Below are positions 18,317 through 26,643 of a DNA stretch of 64,000 nucleotides, in pieces. The notes beneath the pieces are model-generated. The model had not been told where the DNA came from. It saw only the letters and a list, made by a program, of their open reading frames with translations, and ran no database searches. A program made the translations under genes and the position numbers. Every line of letters starts with the position of its first letter. The first letter of the stretch is position 1. Where the stretch lies: assembly GCF_014201315.1 (NCBI RefSeq), contig NZ_JACHDY010000005.1:186001-250000 (forward strand), given 5' to 3'. The stretch comes from Edaphobacter lichenicola. GTDB taxonomy: Bacteria; Acidobacteriota; Terriglobia; Terriglobales; Acidobacteriaceae.

Positions 18317-18417
18317 GCGGTGATTGGTCGCGCGGGAGCCGGGTGATTTCCCTGAACGAGTGAATGTCTATAGACTTGAGAATTGTGCCTTATGTCGTTT
18401 AGGGCCCTTTTGACCGT

Positions 18418-19170
18418 ATGCGCGCGCTGGTTATGTCAGATATTCACGGGAACCTCGAAGCATTGAACGCAGTTCTTGCCGCGGCAGAGCCGTATGACGT
18501 GCTGTGGAACCTGGGCGATGTGGTGGGATATGGGGGAAGTCCGAATGAGGTTGTAGCGCTGATGCGGGCGAAGGCACAGGTGAATGTGCGCGGAAACCAT
18601 GACCGGGTGTGCTGTGGGTTGACGTCGGCGGTGGGGTTTAATCCTGTGGCTAGAGCGGCTGCGGAGTGGACTAAGGCTGAATTGACTGGAGAAAATCTGG
18701 CGTGGCTGAAGGCGATGCCGCAGGGGCCAGTGGTTCCTGAGCAGCCGGATGTGACTTGCGTGCATGGGTCGCCGCTGAATGAGGATCAGTACATCTTGAG
18801 CATGCGGGATGCGTGGGCTCCGCTGCAGCAGGCGGCTACGGCGATTACGTTCTTTGGGCATACGCATCTGCAGGGTGGGTTCTCGCAGAAGGAGCATGAA
18901 TGGCACGAGGTCAAGACGCACTTCCGCACGAGGAACGCGGTAGAGAGCTGGAAGATGTTGATTCCAGAGGGGACGCGGCATCTGATTAATCCGGGGTCGG
19001 TGGGCCAGCCGCGGGATTCGGATTGGCGGGCAGCGTTTGTGGTGTATGACCTTGAGGCGCGGGAGATTATTTATCATCGCGTGCCGTATGACCTGACGGC
19101 GGCTCAGGGGAGGATCCTGATGGCGGGGTTGCCGGAGAGGCTGGCGGCTCGTCTGCGCGAGGGGAGATAA
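18418..19170 (+). CDS. Metallophosphoesterase (YfcE/MJ0936-like calcineurin fold)
   Basis: The metal-binding motifs are complete and in order: SDIHGN (residues 7-12), GDVVGYGG (~37), GNHDR (~60), VHGSP (~115) and GHTHLQ (~140). Residue length (250) and the late INPGSVGQPRD fit the family of small bacterial phosphodiesterases. Natural substrate unknown. Upstream is ~100 bases from the ABC ATPase gene; immediately after the stop begins a GTGGT-rich repeat element. Confidence 0.9.
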   Translation: MRALVMSDIHGNLEALNAVLAAAEPYDVLWNLGDVVGYGGSPNEVVALMRAKAQVNVRGNHDRVCCGLTSAVGFNPVARAAAEWTKAELTGENLAWLKAMPQGPVVPEQPDVTCVHGSPLNEDQYILSMRDAWAPLQQAATAITFFGHTHLQGGFSQKEHEWHEVKTHFRTRNAVESWKMLIPEGTRHLINPGSVGQPRDSDWRAAFVVYDLEAREIIYHRVPYDLTAAQGRILMAGLPERLAARLREGR

Positions 19171-19365
19171 TTTTTTTGGCGTGGTTTTTGGTGGGGTTTT
19201 GCGAAAAAGTGGGCGCAAAGCGTGGTTTTTGGGTGGTGGGAACGTGGTGAACTGCGTGGTAAACGTGGTGAATTAGCACGCAGTTTTGTGGTGGCGAAAG
19301 ATGCGCCAACTTCTTTCGAAAAGTCTAAATGTATTTTTCGAGGACGAATTGCACGAGAAAGTCTA
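19171..19365 (+). repeat. GTGGT-rich repeat element, copy 1
   Basis: Directly after the TAA comes a G/T-rich head (19177-19296) with many GTGGT/GTGGG words separated by T- or A-rich spacers, then a tail AAAGATGCGCCAACTT (19297-19312) ending in TTTTTCG and GCACGAGA (19351-19358). A second element with the same head, tail and orientation relative to the preceding gene lies at 61996-62170. It also fills most of the gap before the GH27 gene. Confidence 0.7.
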
Positions 19366-19407
19366 GTGCGGCGATCTCAAAAACTGACCGCCGCCAGAGG
19401 GTTGATG

Positions 19408-20601
19408 CTATCTGCTGAGAATGAGTAGCGCGACTCCGTGCTTGGAGATGTTGCGAGAGTAGATGCCCGTTCGTCTGCCGAGGTCCTTGTTCTCCCAGAC
19501 GTCGTGGAGAGTCGCTCCTTGAGCGAAGCCGATCTGGTTGAGATCGAGAGCTACGTCGCGGGAGTCGAGAGCAGTGTTGAACATGCCGACAGCAACTCTT
19601 CCGTCGGCAAGAGGTTTGGTCCAGACAGAGAAGTCTCCTCGCTGGTAGAGCCGAGTGGCTTGTTTGCCGAGGGAGTCCTGATCGATGGCGATTGCCTCCT
19701 TGTTGAGGAGGATGCTCTTGTCGTCCGGTGACATCTTGCTAAGATCGTTTCCGGCTAGGAGAGGCGCGGCGAGGAGAGCCCAGAGGCTCATGTGGGTTCG
19801 ATACTCGTCTGTAGTCATGTGGCCGTTGCCGACCTCGAGCATGTCGGGATCGTTCCAGTGGCCGGATCCGGCGAACGGGGCGAGATCAGCTTGTTCAAGG
19901 CCAATGATGGTCATGCGGCCCCAGGTGTCGTTGATGTCGTCAGTGGTTCGCCACATCTGTGCGCCAACGCCAGGCCCCCACTTCCAGGGTTCAGCGATGC
20001 CGTACTGGCAGAGGCTGTACAGGATGGGCCGGTTGGTCGCTTTGAGGGCGTCACCCATCTTGCGAAAGGCGTCGATCATCATTTTGAAGGCTGCGTCGGT
20101 ATTGCCGTTGTTCTTTGCGGTGAGCTCGCGCATGGGATCCTGCATGGAGCAGAGGTCGTACTTGAGGAAGTCGACGCCCCAGCGAGCATACATCTGTGCG
20201 TCCTGAACCTCGTGTCCGAGACTGCCTTCGTAGCCTCCGCAGGTCTTCGGCCCGGGCGACGAGTAGATCCCGAACTTGAGACCCTTGGAGTGGATGTAGT
20301 CGCCGAGCTTCTTCATGTCGGGGAAGCGACTGTTGGGATGGAGCTCGCCGTTGGCGTCGCGGGTGCCCTGCCAGGTGTCGTCCACGTTGACGTAGACGTA
20401 GCCGGCGTCACGCATGCCGGTGGAGACCATGAGATCGGCTGCGGTGCGCACGTCGGCGTCGGTGACGTGTTCCGCGAAGTGGTTCCAACTGTTCCAGCCC
20501 ATGGGAGGGGTTGCGGCGAGAGTGGACTGGGCGCGCAGGGTTGAAGACTCGCCGATACAGAGAAGAACGAATGGAATTAAAAGTGCTTTGCGAAGAACCA
20601 T
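19408..20601 (-). CDS. Glycoside hydrolase family 27 alpha-galactosidase, exported
   Basis: Signal peptide residues 1-25 (ends TLRAQ). The barrel begins with TPPMGWNSWNHF, then VNVDDTWQG, and KFGIYSSPGPKTCGGYEGS. The nucleophile is Asp149 in FLKYDLC, and the acid/base is probably Asp222 in MWRTTDDINDTW; GSGHWNDPDMLEVGNG follows. The C-terminal ~100 residues form the antiparallel domain. The retaining enzyme should remove terminal alpha-galactose from plant or microbial glycans outside the cytoplasm. It is monocistronic as far as I can see. Confidence 0.94.
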   Translation of the reverse strand: MVLRKALLIPFVLLCIGESSTLRAQSTLAATPPMGWNSWNHFAEHVTDADVRTAADLMVSTGMRDAGYVYVNVDDTWQGTRDANGELHPNSRFPDMKKLGDYIHSKGLKFGIYSSPGPKTCGGYEGSLGHEVQDAQMYARWGVDFLKYDLCSMQDPMRELTAKNNGNTDAAFKMMIDAFRKMGDALKATNRPILYSLCQYGIAEPWKWGPGVGAQMWRTTDDINDTWGRMTIIGLEQADLAPFAGSGHWNDPDMLEVGNGHMTTDEYRTHMSLWALLAAPLLAGNDLSKMSPDDKSILLNKEAIAIDQDSLGKQATRLYQRGDFSVWTKPLADGRVAVGMFNTALDSRDVALDLNQIGFAQGATLHDVWENKDLGRRTGIYSRNISKHGVALLILSR

Positions 20602-20717
20602 TCTTTGCCTCCGGGAACTAGAGAAGCATATACCGGATGGTTTCCTTACGGGTTTCCGCGGAAGGTGTTCCCGATAAGGCGAAGGCCCGAGATCGCATTA
20701 GCAACTCAGATCGTAGG

Positions 20718-21074
20718 TCACGCAGTAAAGCTTTGAAGACCGATCAGGGTTTCTCTGAGGAAGGTTGCGTCGAAAGGGTTTCCGATTTTCTCGGGAAATG
20801 GAGGAATCGTCGCGCTACCAACAACATGAGAGAGCGCCAGCACCGGGATTGTGAAGTCGTCCCTTACAGCGGCAATATCCTGACCGAGTTGAATTTGGCC
20901 TCGTGCGATGTTTGGAGGTACTGAATTCGGATTCGCGAATTCTGTGCTCGTCAGGTCGATAAGGCCATCAATCACGCTCTCTTTAGCTTTGAGAGCCGTT
21001 TGCAGAGTGCCCGCGTACGTCTTTAGCTGGGCTGGTGTCAATGCGAGTAACTGCTGCTCCGTTAGCCATGCCAT
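20718..21074 (-). CDS. Small protein of unknown function
   Basis: AAGGAG lies 7 bases before the ATG. The 118-residue product has no signal peptide; it starts MAWLTEQQLLALTPAQLKTY and continues with helix-prone segments (LQTALKAKESVIDGLIDL), then a Pro-rich end (SATIPPFPEKIGNPFDATF). I do not recognise the family. Its base composition is less G+C-rich than its neighbours, and so is the next gene at 21331, which suggests a small acquired patch. Confidence 0.65.
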   Translation of the reverse strand: MAWLTEQQLLALTPAQLKTYAGTLQTALKAKESVIDGLIDLTSTEFANPNSVPPNIARGQIQLGQDIAAVRDDFTIPVLALSHVVGSATIPPFPEKIGNPFDATFLRETLIGLQSFTA

Positions 21075-21330
21075 ATATCGCTCCTTGTAGTTCCGTTGGG
21101 TGTGTTCGCTCGGAGGCCGGATATTGGCCGCGTACGCTCCGGCTCCAGGTCACTAAACAATGGTGAGTTGAAGGACGCCCGCGTTACAGACTGAAGGACC
21201 ACTCAAGCCTGTATTCAGGGCCTTCTGAACGAATCCTGGAGCCTAATGAGCTTGATGGAGAAGGTGACCCAATTTTTGAGGAGGTACGAGGCGGGCTGTG
21301 CGAGCTGTGCGGAGTTGGCTGGAACTTCGG

Positions 21331-21594
21331 TCAGATCACTTTCCGGAGCGCGTCGACGACCTTTCCACCTGCCATCCTGACGGCGGAAGCCGCCGTCTCA
21401 CCCGCAGCCATAGTGTGTGTGAATGCCGATCTCCTTCGCGTCCCGGGGTGCTCGATAGCAGCTGTTTCGATCTCCCCGCCGAAGATCGCGTGCCGTTCTT
21501 CAAGGCGATCGAGGGCCGCGTTCAACTGTTCGACTACCGCCTCGGCTTCATCTTCGATGACGATCAGTTCCATGTTGATCTTTCGATAAATCAT
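21331..21594 (-). CDS. Small helical protein of unknown function
   Basis: I chose the ATG at 21594, preceded by GGGGAG, not the upstream 21615. The 87-residue product begins MIYRKINMELIVIEDEAEAV and contains a charged helix (NAALDRLEERHAIFGGEIE) followed by a His/Thr-containing turn (AFTHTMAAGETA). The N-terminal 'NMELIVIEDEAE' wording is like a short adaptor or regulatory subunit, but I cannot assign it. ~256 bases separate it from the next small gene. Confidence 0.6.
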   Translation of the reverse strand: MIYRKINMELIVIEDEAEAVVEQLNAALDRLEERHAIFGGEIETAAIEHPGTRRRSAFTHTMAAGETAASAVRMAGGKVVDALRKVI

Positions 21595-21645
21595 ATCGGT
21601 CTCCCCGTCCTGCAATTGTATGCTTGCTCGCCCCGATGACCTGGG

Positions 21646-23727
21646 TTAGGCAGTTTGCTGCTCCTCGAGGGTCAGGGAGAGTTCTTCCCACTCGGCCAGG
21701 AGGGTTGCGCGCTTTGCGCGGAGTGCGTCCAGTTCGGCGGCGTCTCGTTGGGATTGATCGGCGGAGGTGAAGCTGCCGAGACGGGCTTCGGCGGCGGCGA
21801 TGAGGGATTCGAGGCGTGGGATCTCTTCTTCGGCGTGGTGGAGGCGGTCTTCGAGCTGCTTGAGCTTGATGGGGTTGAGGCGCTTGATTGGGATGGCGGG
21901 GACGGCGGGCGTTGTGGCCGCTGCGGAATCCCAGGTCTCAGAATCGAGACCTGGGGCACCCGGTTCTGTGCCGGGTTCGGGAGAGAGCGGTCGAGCTTCG
22001 CTCGATAACCCACCCTTCACAAAAGACGTGAAGGATGGGGCACCCGGATTTGTGCCGGGTCGGGTTGGGGCGATGGAGTTTGTAATCTGTTCGGTTACTT
22101 TTTCGGGGCCTCCCTGTTTGCGCCAGAGGTAGTCCTCGTAGTTGCCGGGGTAGATGTGGAGGCGGCGGTCTTCTACTTCGAAGACGCGGGTGGCGAGGCC
22201 GTCGATGAAGTAGCGGTCGTGCGAGACGAAGAGGACGGTGCCGGTAAAGTTTCGAATGGCGTCCAGCAAAACGTCTTTGGCGCGGAGGTCGAGGTGGTTG
22301 GTGGGCTCGTCCAAGAGTAGGAAGTTCGAGGGCGATACGAGCATCTTGGCCATGGCGTAGCGGTTGCGTTCGCCGCCCGAGAGGACGCCGAGTTTTTTGA
22401 AGACGTCGTCGCCGGAGAACATGAAGCAGCCGAGGAGGGAGCGGAGTTCGACGACGGGGACCTTGGGGGCGGCTCCGCTGATGTCGTCGAGCATGCCGGC
22501 GGCGGGGTCGAGGACTTTGTACTGGTCCTGCGCGAAGAAGTCTGAGAGGACGTTGTGGCCTTCGCGGATGGTGCCTGCGGTGGCGGCTTCCTGACGGCTG
22601 AGGAGGCGGATGAGGGTGGATTTTCCTGCGCCGTTCGCGCCGACGAGGGCGATGCGGTCGCCGCGTTCGATGGTAAAGCTGAGGTCGTCGAGGATTAGTT
22701 TTTCGCCGCCGGTTGGGGTGGGGTAGATCTTTTTGAGGTTGTTGACTTCGAGGACGGTGCGGCCGCTGGCCGGGGGCTGCGGGATGGAGAAGTGGATGGT
22801 GGACTCATCTTCGGGAACCTCGATGCGCTCGATCTTTTCGAGTTCTTTGATGCGGGACTGGACCTGCTTGGCCTTGGTGGCCTGGTAGCGGAAGCGGCTG
22901 ATGAAGGCTTCGAGGGCGTCGATGCGGTCGCGCTGATTTTTGTACGCGTTCATGAGCTGGGTGCGTCGCTCTTCTTTTTGCGCGACGTACTTCTCGTAGT
23001 TGCCGTGGTAGGTGTGCATGCGCTTGTTCCAGAGTTCGACGGTCTTGTTGACGGTGACGTCGAGGAAGTAGCGGTCGTGCGAGATGAGGATGTAGGCGTT
23101 GGGGTAGTCGTGGAGGTAGGTTTCGAGCCAGTTGCGGGATTCGATGTCGAGGTGGTTGGTGGGCTCGTCGAGTAAGAGCAGAGACGGTTTTTGCAGGAGG
23201 AGCTTGGCTAGTGCGATACGCATCTGCCAGCCGCCGGAGAACTCTTCGGTGTTGCGGTCCCAGTCTTCTTTGGAGAAGCCGAGGCCGCCGAGGACTGCGC
23301 CAACTTGCGAGTCGAGGTTGTAGATGTCGTGGACGTGGAGCTGGTCGGCGATGTCGGAGTAGCGTTCGGCTGCGGTGGCGTACTCTTTCGATTTTGGGTC
23401 GGCCTCGGAGAGTGTGGTGGTGAGGGCGATGGACTCGCGTTCGAGCTCGTGGAGGTGGTCGAAGACGGAGAGGCACTCGCTGAAGACGGTGCGGCCGCGG
23501 AGGGCGAGGCCGTCCTGCGGGAGGTAGCCGAGGGTGACGCCTTTGTTGCGGGTGATGGTGCCGTAGTCGAGGGACTCGATGCCGCCGATGATCTTGAGGA
23601 GGGTGGATTTGCCGGTGCCGTTGCCGCCGACCAGACCGGTGCGCTCGTCTGGATTGATGAGCCAGTTCGCGTCTTCGAAGAGGAGTTTTTGGCCGAAGCG
23701 TTTGCCGGCTGCTGAGAGTTGGAGCAT
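21646..23727 (-). CDS. ABC-F family ATPase with an in-frame repeat insertion
   Basis: Two nucleotide-binding domains are present, with Walker A GGNGTGKST (~34-42) and GANGAGKST (~365), FSGGWQMR and LSGGERNRYAMAK signatures, and DEPTNHLD in both halves. There are no membrane helices. The family acts on ribosomes in translation or antibiotic protection. After residue ~550 comes an unusual linker (PGTNPGAPSF ... SPEPGTEPGAP) encoded by a palindromic repeat, then a C-terminal coiled coil (KLKQLEDRLHHAEEEIPRLES) as in Uup/YdiF types. Start ATG lies ~100 bases from the divergent DUF255 gene. Confidence 0.92.
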   Translation of the reverse strand: MLQLSAAGKRFGQKLLFEDANWLINPDERTGLVGGNGTGKSTLLKIIGGIESLDYGTITRNKGVTLGYLPQDGLALRGRTVFSECLSVFDHLHELERESIALTTTLSEADPKSKEYATAAERYSDIADQLHVHDIYNLDSQVGAVLGGLGFSKEDWDRNTEEFSGGWQMRIALAKLLLQKPSLLLLDEPTNHLDIESRNWLETYLHDYPNAYILISHDRYFLDVTVNKTVELWNKRMHTYHGNYEKYVAQKEERRTQLMNAYKNQRDRIDALEAFISRFRYQATKAKQVQSRIKELEKIERIEVPEDESTIHFSIPQPPASGRTVLEVNNLKKIYPTPTGGEKLILDDLSFTIERGDRIALVGANGAGKSTLIRLLSRQEAATAGTIREGHNVLSDFFAQDQYKVLDPAAGMLDDISGAAPKVPVVELRSLLGCFMFSGDDVFKKLGVLSGGERNRYAMAKMLVSPSNFLLLDEPTNHLDLRAKDVLLDAIRNFTGTVLFVSHDRYFIDGLATRVFEVEDRRLHIYPGNYEDYLWRKQGGPEKVTEQITNSIAPTRPGTNPGAPSFTSFVKGGLSSEARPLSPEPGTEPGAPGLDSETWDSAAATTPAVPAIPIKRLNPIKLKQLEDRLHHAEEEIPRLESLIAAAEARLGSFTSADQSQRDAAELDALRAKRATLLAEWEELSLTLEEQQTA
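21931..22065. repeat. Multi-hairpin palindromic element inside the ABC-F gene
   Basis: Within the coding region are CCAGGTCTC / GAGACCTGG (21931-21954), ACCCGG / CCGGGT twice (about 21957-21975 and 22041-22060), CGAGC / GCTCG near 21992-22004, and CCTTCAC / GTGAAGG near 22014-22034. The block GGGGCACCCGG..TGTGCCGGGT occurs twice. It keeps the frame open (45 codons) and encodes the Pro/Gly-rich linker. Confidence 0.75.
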
Positions 23728-23827
23728 TTGTTTCTATTTTCTCATTGTGTGGGGAAACGCGTGTGTCCTGCCGCGCAGGGCGCCCGAAGAATCCGCTTGA
23801 GGGCTGTGGTGCGTACTTGGAGTGACT

Positions 23828-25621
23828 ATGCGATTACGCTCGGCGGTCCTACTCTCATTGATGGCGCTTACTGGTTCGGGTTGGGCTTCGGCTCCTGCGG
23901 CGCCGGTAGCTTTGCATTGGCAGCCGTGGTCGGATGCGGCGTTTGCGCAGGCGCGGGCGGAGCATAAGTTTGTGCTGCTGGACCTGGAGGCGGTTTGGTG
24001 CCACTGGTGCCATGTGATGGATGAGGTGACGTATCGCGATCCTGCGGTGGTGCGGCTGCTGAATCAGAAGTATGTGCTGGTGAAGGTGGATCAGGACTCG
24101 CGGCCGGACATCTCGAATCGGTATCAGGACTATGGATGGCCCGCTACGGTGGTGTTTGCAGCGAATGGGTCGGAGATTGTGAAGCGGCAGGGATATCTGC
24201 CGCCGCGGCTGATGTCGTCGATGCTGCAGGCGATTATTGATGATCCTTCGCCGGGGCCGAGCATCGAGAGGGAGGCTGTGTTTCGGCCGGCTTCGGATTC
24301 GGCGATCAGGCCGGCGCTGCTGGCGCGGATTGAGGCGCAGTATGAGAAGCAGTATGACAAGCCGATTGGCGGGTGGGGGTTTGTTCATAAGTATCTGGAT
24401 GAAGAGTCGGTGGAGTATGCGATGCGGCAGGGTGGGCGGGGGAATGCGGAGTATGCGAAGCGGGCGGCGGATACGCTGCATGATGCGACGAACCTGCTGG
24501 ACCCGGTGTGGGGTGGGATGTATCAGTACTCTGTTGGGCGGCATTGGACGGAGCCGCACTTCGAGAAGCTGATCTCGATTCAGGCGGACGCGCTGCGGGA
24601 GTACTCGCTCGCCTTTGCACAGACGCAGAGTCCGGAGGATTTGAGTGCGGCGCAGTCTGTGCATGGTTACGTTACAAACTTTCTGATGGCTCCTTCGGCG
24701 GGTGTGTTTTTTGTTTCGCAGGATGCGGATCTGCATGATGGGCAGGAGAATGAGGCTTACTTCAAACTTTCGGATGCAGGGCGGAGGGCGCAGGGGATTC
24801 CGCGGGTGGATACGCATGTGTACGCTCGCGAGAATGGGTGGATGATCGCGGCGCTGTGCGACTACTATGCTGCGAGCGGGGATGGGTCGGCGTTGGCGCA
24901 GGCTCAGCGTGCGGCGGCCTGGATCGTTGTGCATCGCAGTTTGCCCGGGGATGGTTTTCGGCACGATGACGTTGATGCTGCGGGCCCTTATCTTGGCGAT
25001 ACGCTGGCGATGGGGCAGGCTTTTCTGGCGCTCTATAACGTTACGGGGGATCGCGGGGATTTGAAGGCTGCGGCTGCGGCGGCGCAGTATGTTGCGGCAC
25101 ACTTTGCGCCGGCTGTGGCGGGTGGGGGATTTGTTACGGCACAGAAGGCTACGGATGCTGCGTATCGGCCGCATCCTGATCGGGACGAGAATGTTGCGCT
25201 GGTCAGGTTTGCTTCGGCGCTTGCGGTTGCTTCGGGGGATGAGCGGTTTCGAGCTACTGCTGCGGAGGCGATGCGGTTTCTGGCGGCGGAGTCGGTTGCG
25301 CTGCAGCCGCTGTCGGCTGGGGTGTTGCTTGCGAATGAGGATATGACGGAGGCTCCGATTCACGTCACGGTGGTGGGTGCGGCTGCGAGTGCGGAGGTGA
25401 TGGCGCTGCATGCGGCTGCGCTGCGCTCGATTACGTCGCATGAGTTGATTGAGATACGCGATCCGGCAGACCCGGCGCCGCTGCCGACCAGCGTAACGTA
25501 TCCTCCGTTGAAGCGGGCTGCGCTTTTTCTTTGTACGGCGCAGGCTTGCTCGTCGCCGATCTTTCGTGGGGAGGATGTTCGGGCGAAGATTCAACGGGCG
25601 CAGCTTCAGGGGGTGCGTTGA
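23828..25621 (+). CDS. Exported DUF255 thioredoxin-like / six-hairpin protein (YyaL-SSP411 type)
   Basis: The ATG at 23828 has GGAG just upstream; an in-frame GTG at 23822 is less likely. Residues 1-20 are a signal peptide. The thioredoxin-like DUF255 domain follows, with active-site motif WCHWCHVM (Cys58, Cys61) and the cis-Pro region GWPATVVF. Residues ~190-560 are an alpha-helical toroid-like domain (AYFKLSDAGRR, YLGDTLAMGQAFLALY). The usual family length is ~600-700, so this is slightly short. A periplasmic redox or glycan-related role is possible; the family is poorly characterised. Confidence 0.85.
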   Translation: MRLRSAVLLSLMALTGSGWASAPAAPVALHWQPWSDAAFAQARAEHKFVLLDLEAVWCHWCHVMDEVTYRDPAVVRLLNQKYVLVKVDQDSRPDISNRYQDYGWPATVVFAANGSEIVKRQGYLPPRLMSSMLQAIIDDPSPGPSIEREAVFRPASDSAIRPALLARIEAQYEKQYDKPIGGWGFVHKYLDEESVEYAMRQGGRGNAEYAKRAADTLHDATNLLDPVWGGMYQYSVGRHWTEPHFEKLISIQADALREYSLAFAQTQSPEDLSAAQSVHGYVTNFLMAPSAGVFFVSQDADLHDGQENEAYFKLSDAGRRAQGIPRVDTHVYARENGWMIAALCDYYAASGDGSALAQAQRAAAWIVVHRSLPGDGFRHDDVDAAGPYLGDTLAMGQAFLALYNVTGDRGDLKAAAAAAQYVAAHFAPAVAGGGFVTAQKATDAAYRPHPDRDENVALVRFASALAVASGDERFRATAAEAMRFLAAESVALQPLSAGVLLANEDMTEAPIHVTVVGAAASAEVMALHAAALRSITSHELIEIRDPADPAPLPTSVTYPPLKRAALFLCTAQACSSPIFRGEDVRAKIQRAQLQGVR

Positions 25622-25831
25622 GAGCGATAGCATGACCGCCTCGGGAACAGACGGTGTCGTCCGAAAGCGAACAGCGATTTGCGGGACCGGACAGCAGAGG
25701 GCGCGAGGTTTTTGGGTCGGGGTTTAGTTATGTCCCGTCGGCACAACAGTTGCCGTTTTCTCGCCTGGCGTCAGTTTTGGTAGGGGAATTGCAGGTTCTG
25801 TTGGGTAGAGTTCTCGATTGCGGAGGCTGGG

Positions 25832-26287
25832 ATGGCTTATTTCGAAAGGGTTCGCGATGTGGTCTCGGGGCCGTTTAGCCCGGAGATGATGAGGCAGCGG
25901 ACGGCTGCCGGATGGCAACTGGTGTCGATGGAGTGGAGGCGGGAGTTGCCGGATCAGGAGGCTCCGACGGAGGGCGCGTTTGGGGAAGAGATTCCTTATG
26001 GGCTGCGGATCTCGGAGGACTGCATGCGGCTGGAGGTAGAACCGAGGGAGAACCAGACGCTGATGTTGATGATGGATCTGCTGGGGCAGGACTTTTCGTA
26101 TGCAAGCATCGTCAGCGACCTGAATGAGAAGGGCTTTCGGATGCGCAATGGCGGGCCGTGGAACCGGGTGGCGGTGTTCAAGATGATGCCGCGGCTGATC
26201 GAGGTGGGGCCGAGGCTGTTTTCGTCCGAGGAGTGGAAGGGGCGGGAGAAGCGGTTGACGCAATGGAGGACCACGGAGGGGATTTAG
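25832..26287 (+). CDS. Protein with a C-terminal recombinase-like (DNA-binding) segment only
   Basis: GGAGG precedes the ATG. The N-terminal ~70 residues are unknown (SGPFSPEMMRQRTAAGWQLV). The second half, around LLGQDFSYASIVSDLNEKGF, MRNGGPWNRVAVFKMMPRLI and EVGPRLF, resembles the Recombinase domain of large serine recombinases, where 'xIVxxLNxxGxxxRxGxxWxxxxVxxIL' lies after the catalytic domain. No catalytic Ser domain is present, so this is not an active recombinase. A DNA-binding or adaptor role is inference. Downstream lies a cluster of dispersed repeats. Confidence 0.7.
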   Translation: MAYFERVRDVVSGPFSPEMMRQRTAAGWQLVSMEWRRELPDQEAPTEGAFGEEIPYGLRISEDCMRLEVEPRENQTLMLMMDLLGQDFSYASIVSDLNEKGFRMRNGGPWNRVAVFKMMPRLIEVGPRLFSSEEWKGREKRLTQWRTTEGI

Positions 26288-26311
26288 CGGGTGATGACTT
26301 CGAAATGAAAT

Positions 26312-26385
26312 GCGGACCTCAGCGGCTAAAGCCGCAATGCGAGCGAAGCTGTTGCGGCACGGCTGAAGCCGTGCCCTTAAGCAAG
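26312..26385. repeat. GGCTAAAGCC / GGCTGAAGCC double-hairpin repeat
   Basis: GCGGCTAAAGCCGC is followed ~25 bases later by GGCACGGCTGAAGCCGTGCC; each forms a short hairpin. I recall such wording as a common intergenic repeat in acidobacterial genomes. Confidence 0.65.
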
Positions 26386-26423
26386 ACGGACGTTACTCGG
26401 CTAACGTCTAAGAAGTAAGAAGC

Positions 26424-26643
26424 TGTCCTGCCGGACGGGCGCCCTGCGCGGGCGGCGGGCGTTCACACGCCTTTTTAGAGCTTCGCGTGGTCCTCCCGTT
26501 GGTCGGCACAATCTTCCCTCGCGACCAACGGGAGCGCCAACCGAAGGGGTATACCCATCACGAAGTGATCGCCCGAACTGGGGTCCCCACAAACAGATCT
26601 TCGTTTGTGGGGACCCTAGCGCAGCGGCCCGTCCGGCAGGACA
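26424..26643 (+). repeat. Long inverted-end repeat element, copy A
   Basis: Perfect 17-bp terminal inverted repeats TGTCCTGCCGGACGGGC (26424-26440) and its complement (26627-26643) enclose a second inverted pair CTCCCGTTGGTCG / CGACCAACGGGAG and a small hairpin ATCACGAAGTGAT. A separate 14-bp-stem repeat (26581-26616) interrupts the right arm. It encodes no protein. Confidence 0.85.
26581..26616. repeat. GGGTCCCCACAAAC hairpin repeat nested in copy A
   Basis: GGGTCCCCACAAAC pairs perfectly with GTTTGTGGGGACCC across an 8-base loop. Copy C of the host element lacks it, so it was inserted into copy A. Confidence 0.7.

Noticed and set aside
19408..20601. Family GH31 or GH36 assignment for the galactosidase
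   Set aside because: MGWNSWN and KYDLC are GH27 signatures and the length fits GH27.
21249..21380. Short plus-strand frame starting MSLMEKVTQFLRRYEAGCAS
   Set aside because: Only ~44 codons, overlaps the end of the minus-strand gene and has no upstream ribosome site; cannot be supported.
23855..25633. 592-codon minus-strand frame opposite DUF255
   Set aside because: Arg/Pro/His-rich shadow translation without a signal or motif; the plus-strand gene has signal peptide and WCHWC.
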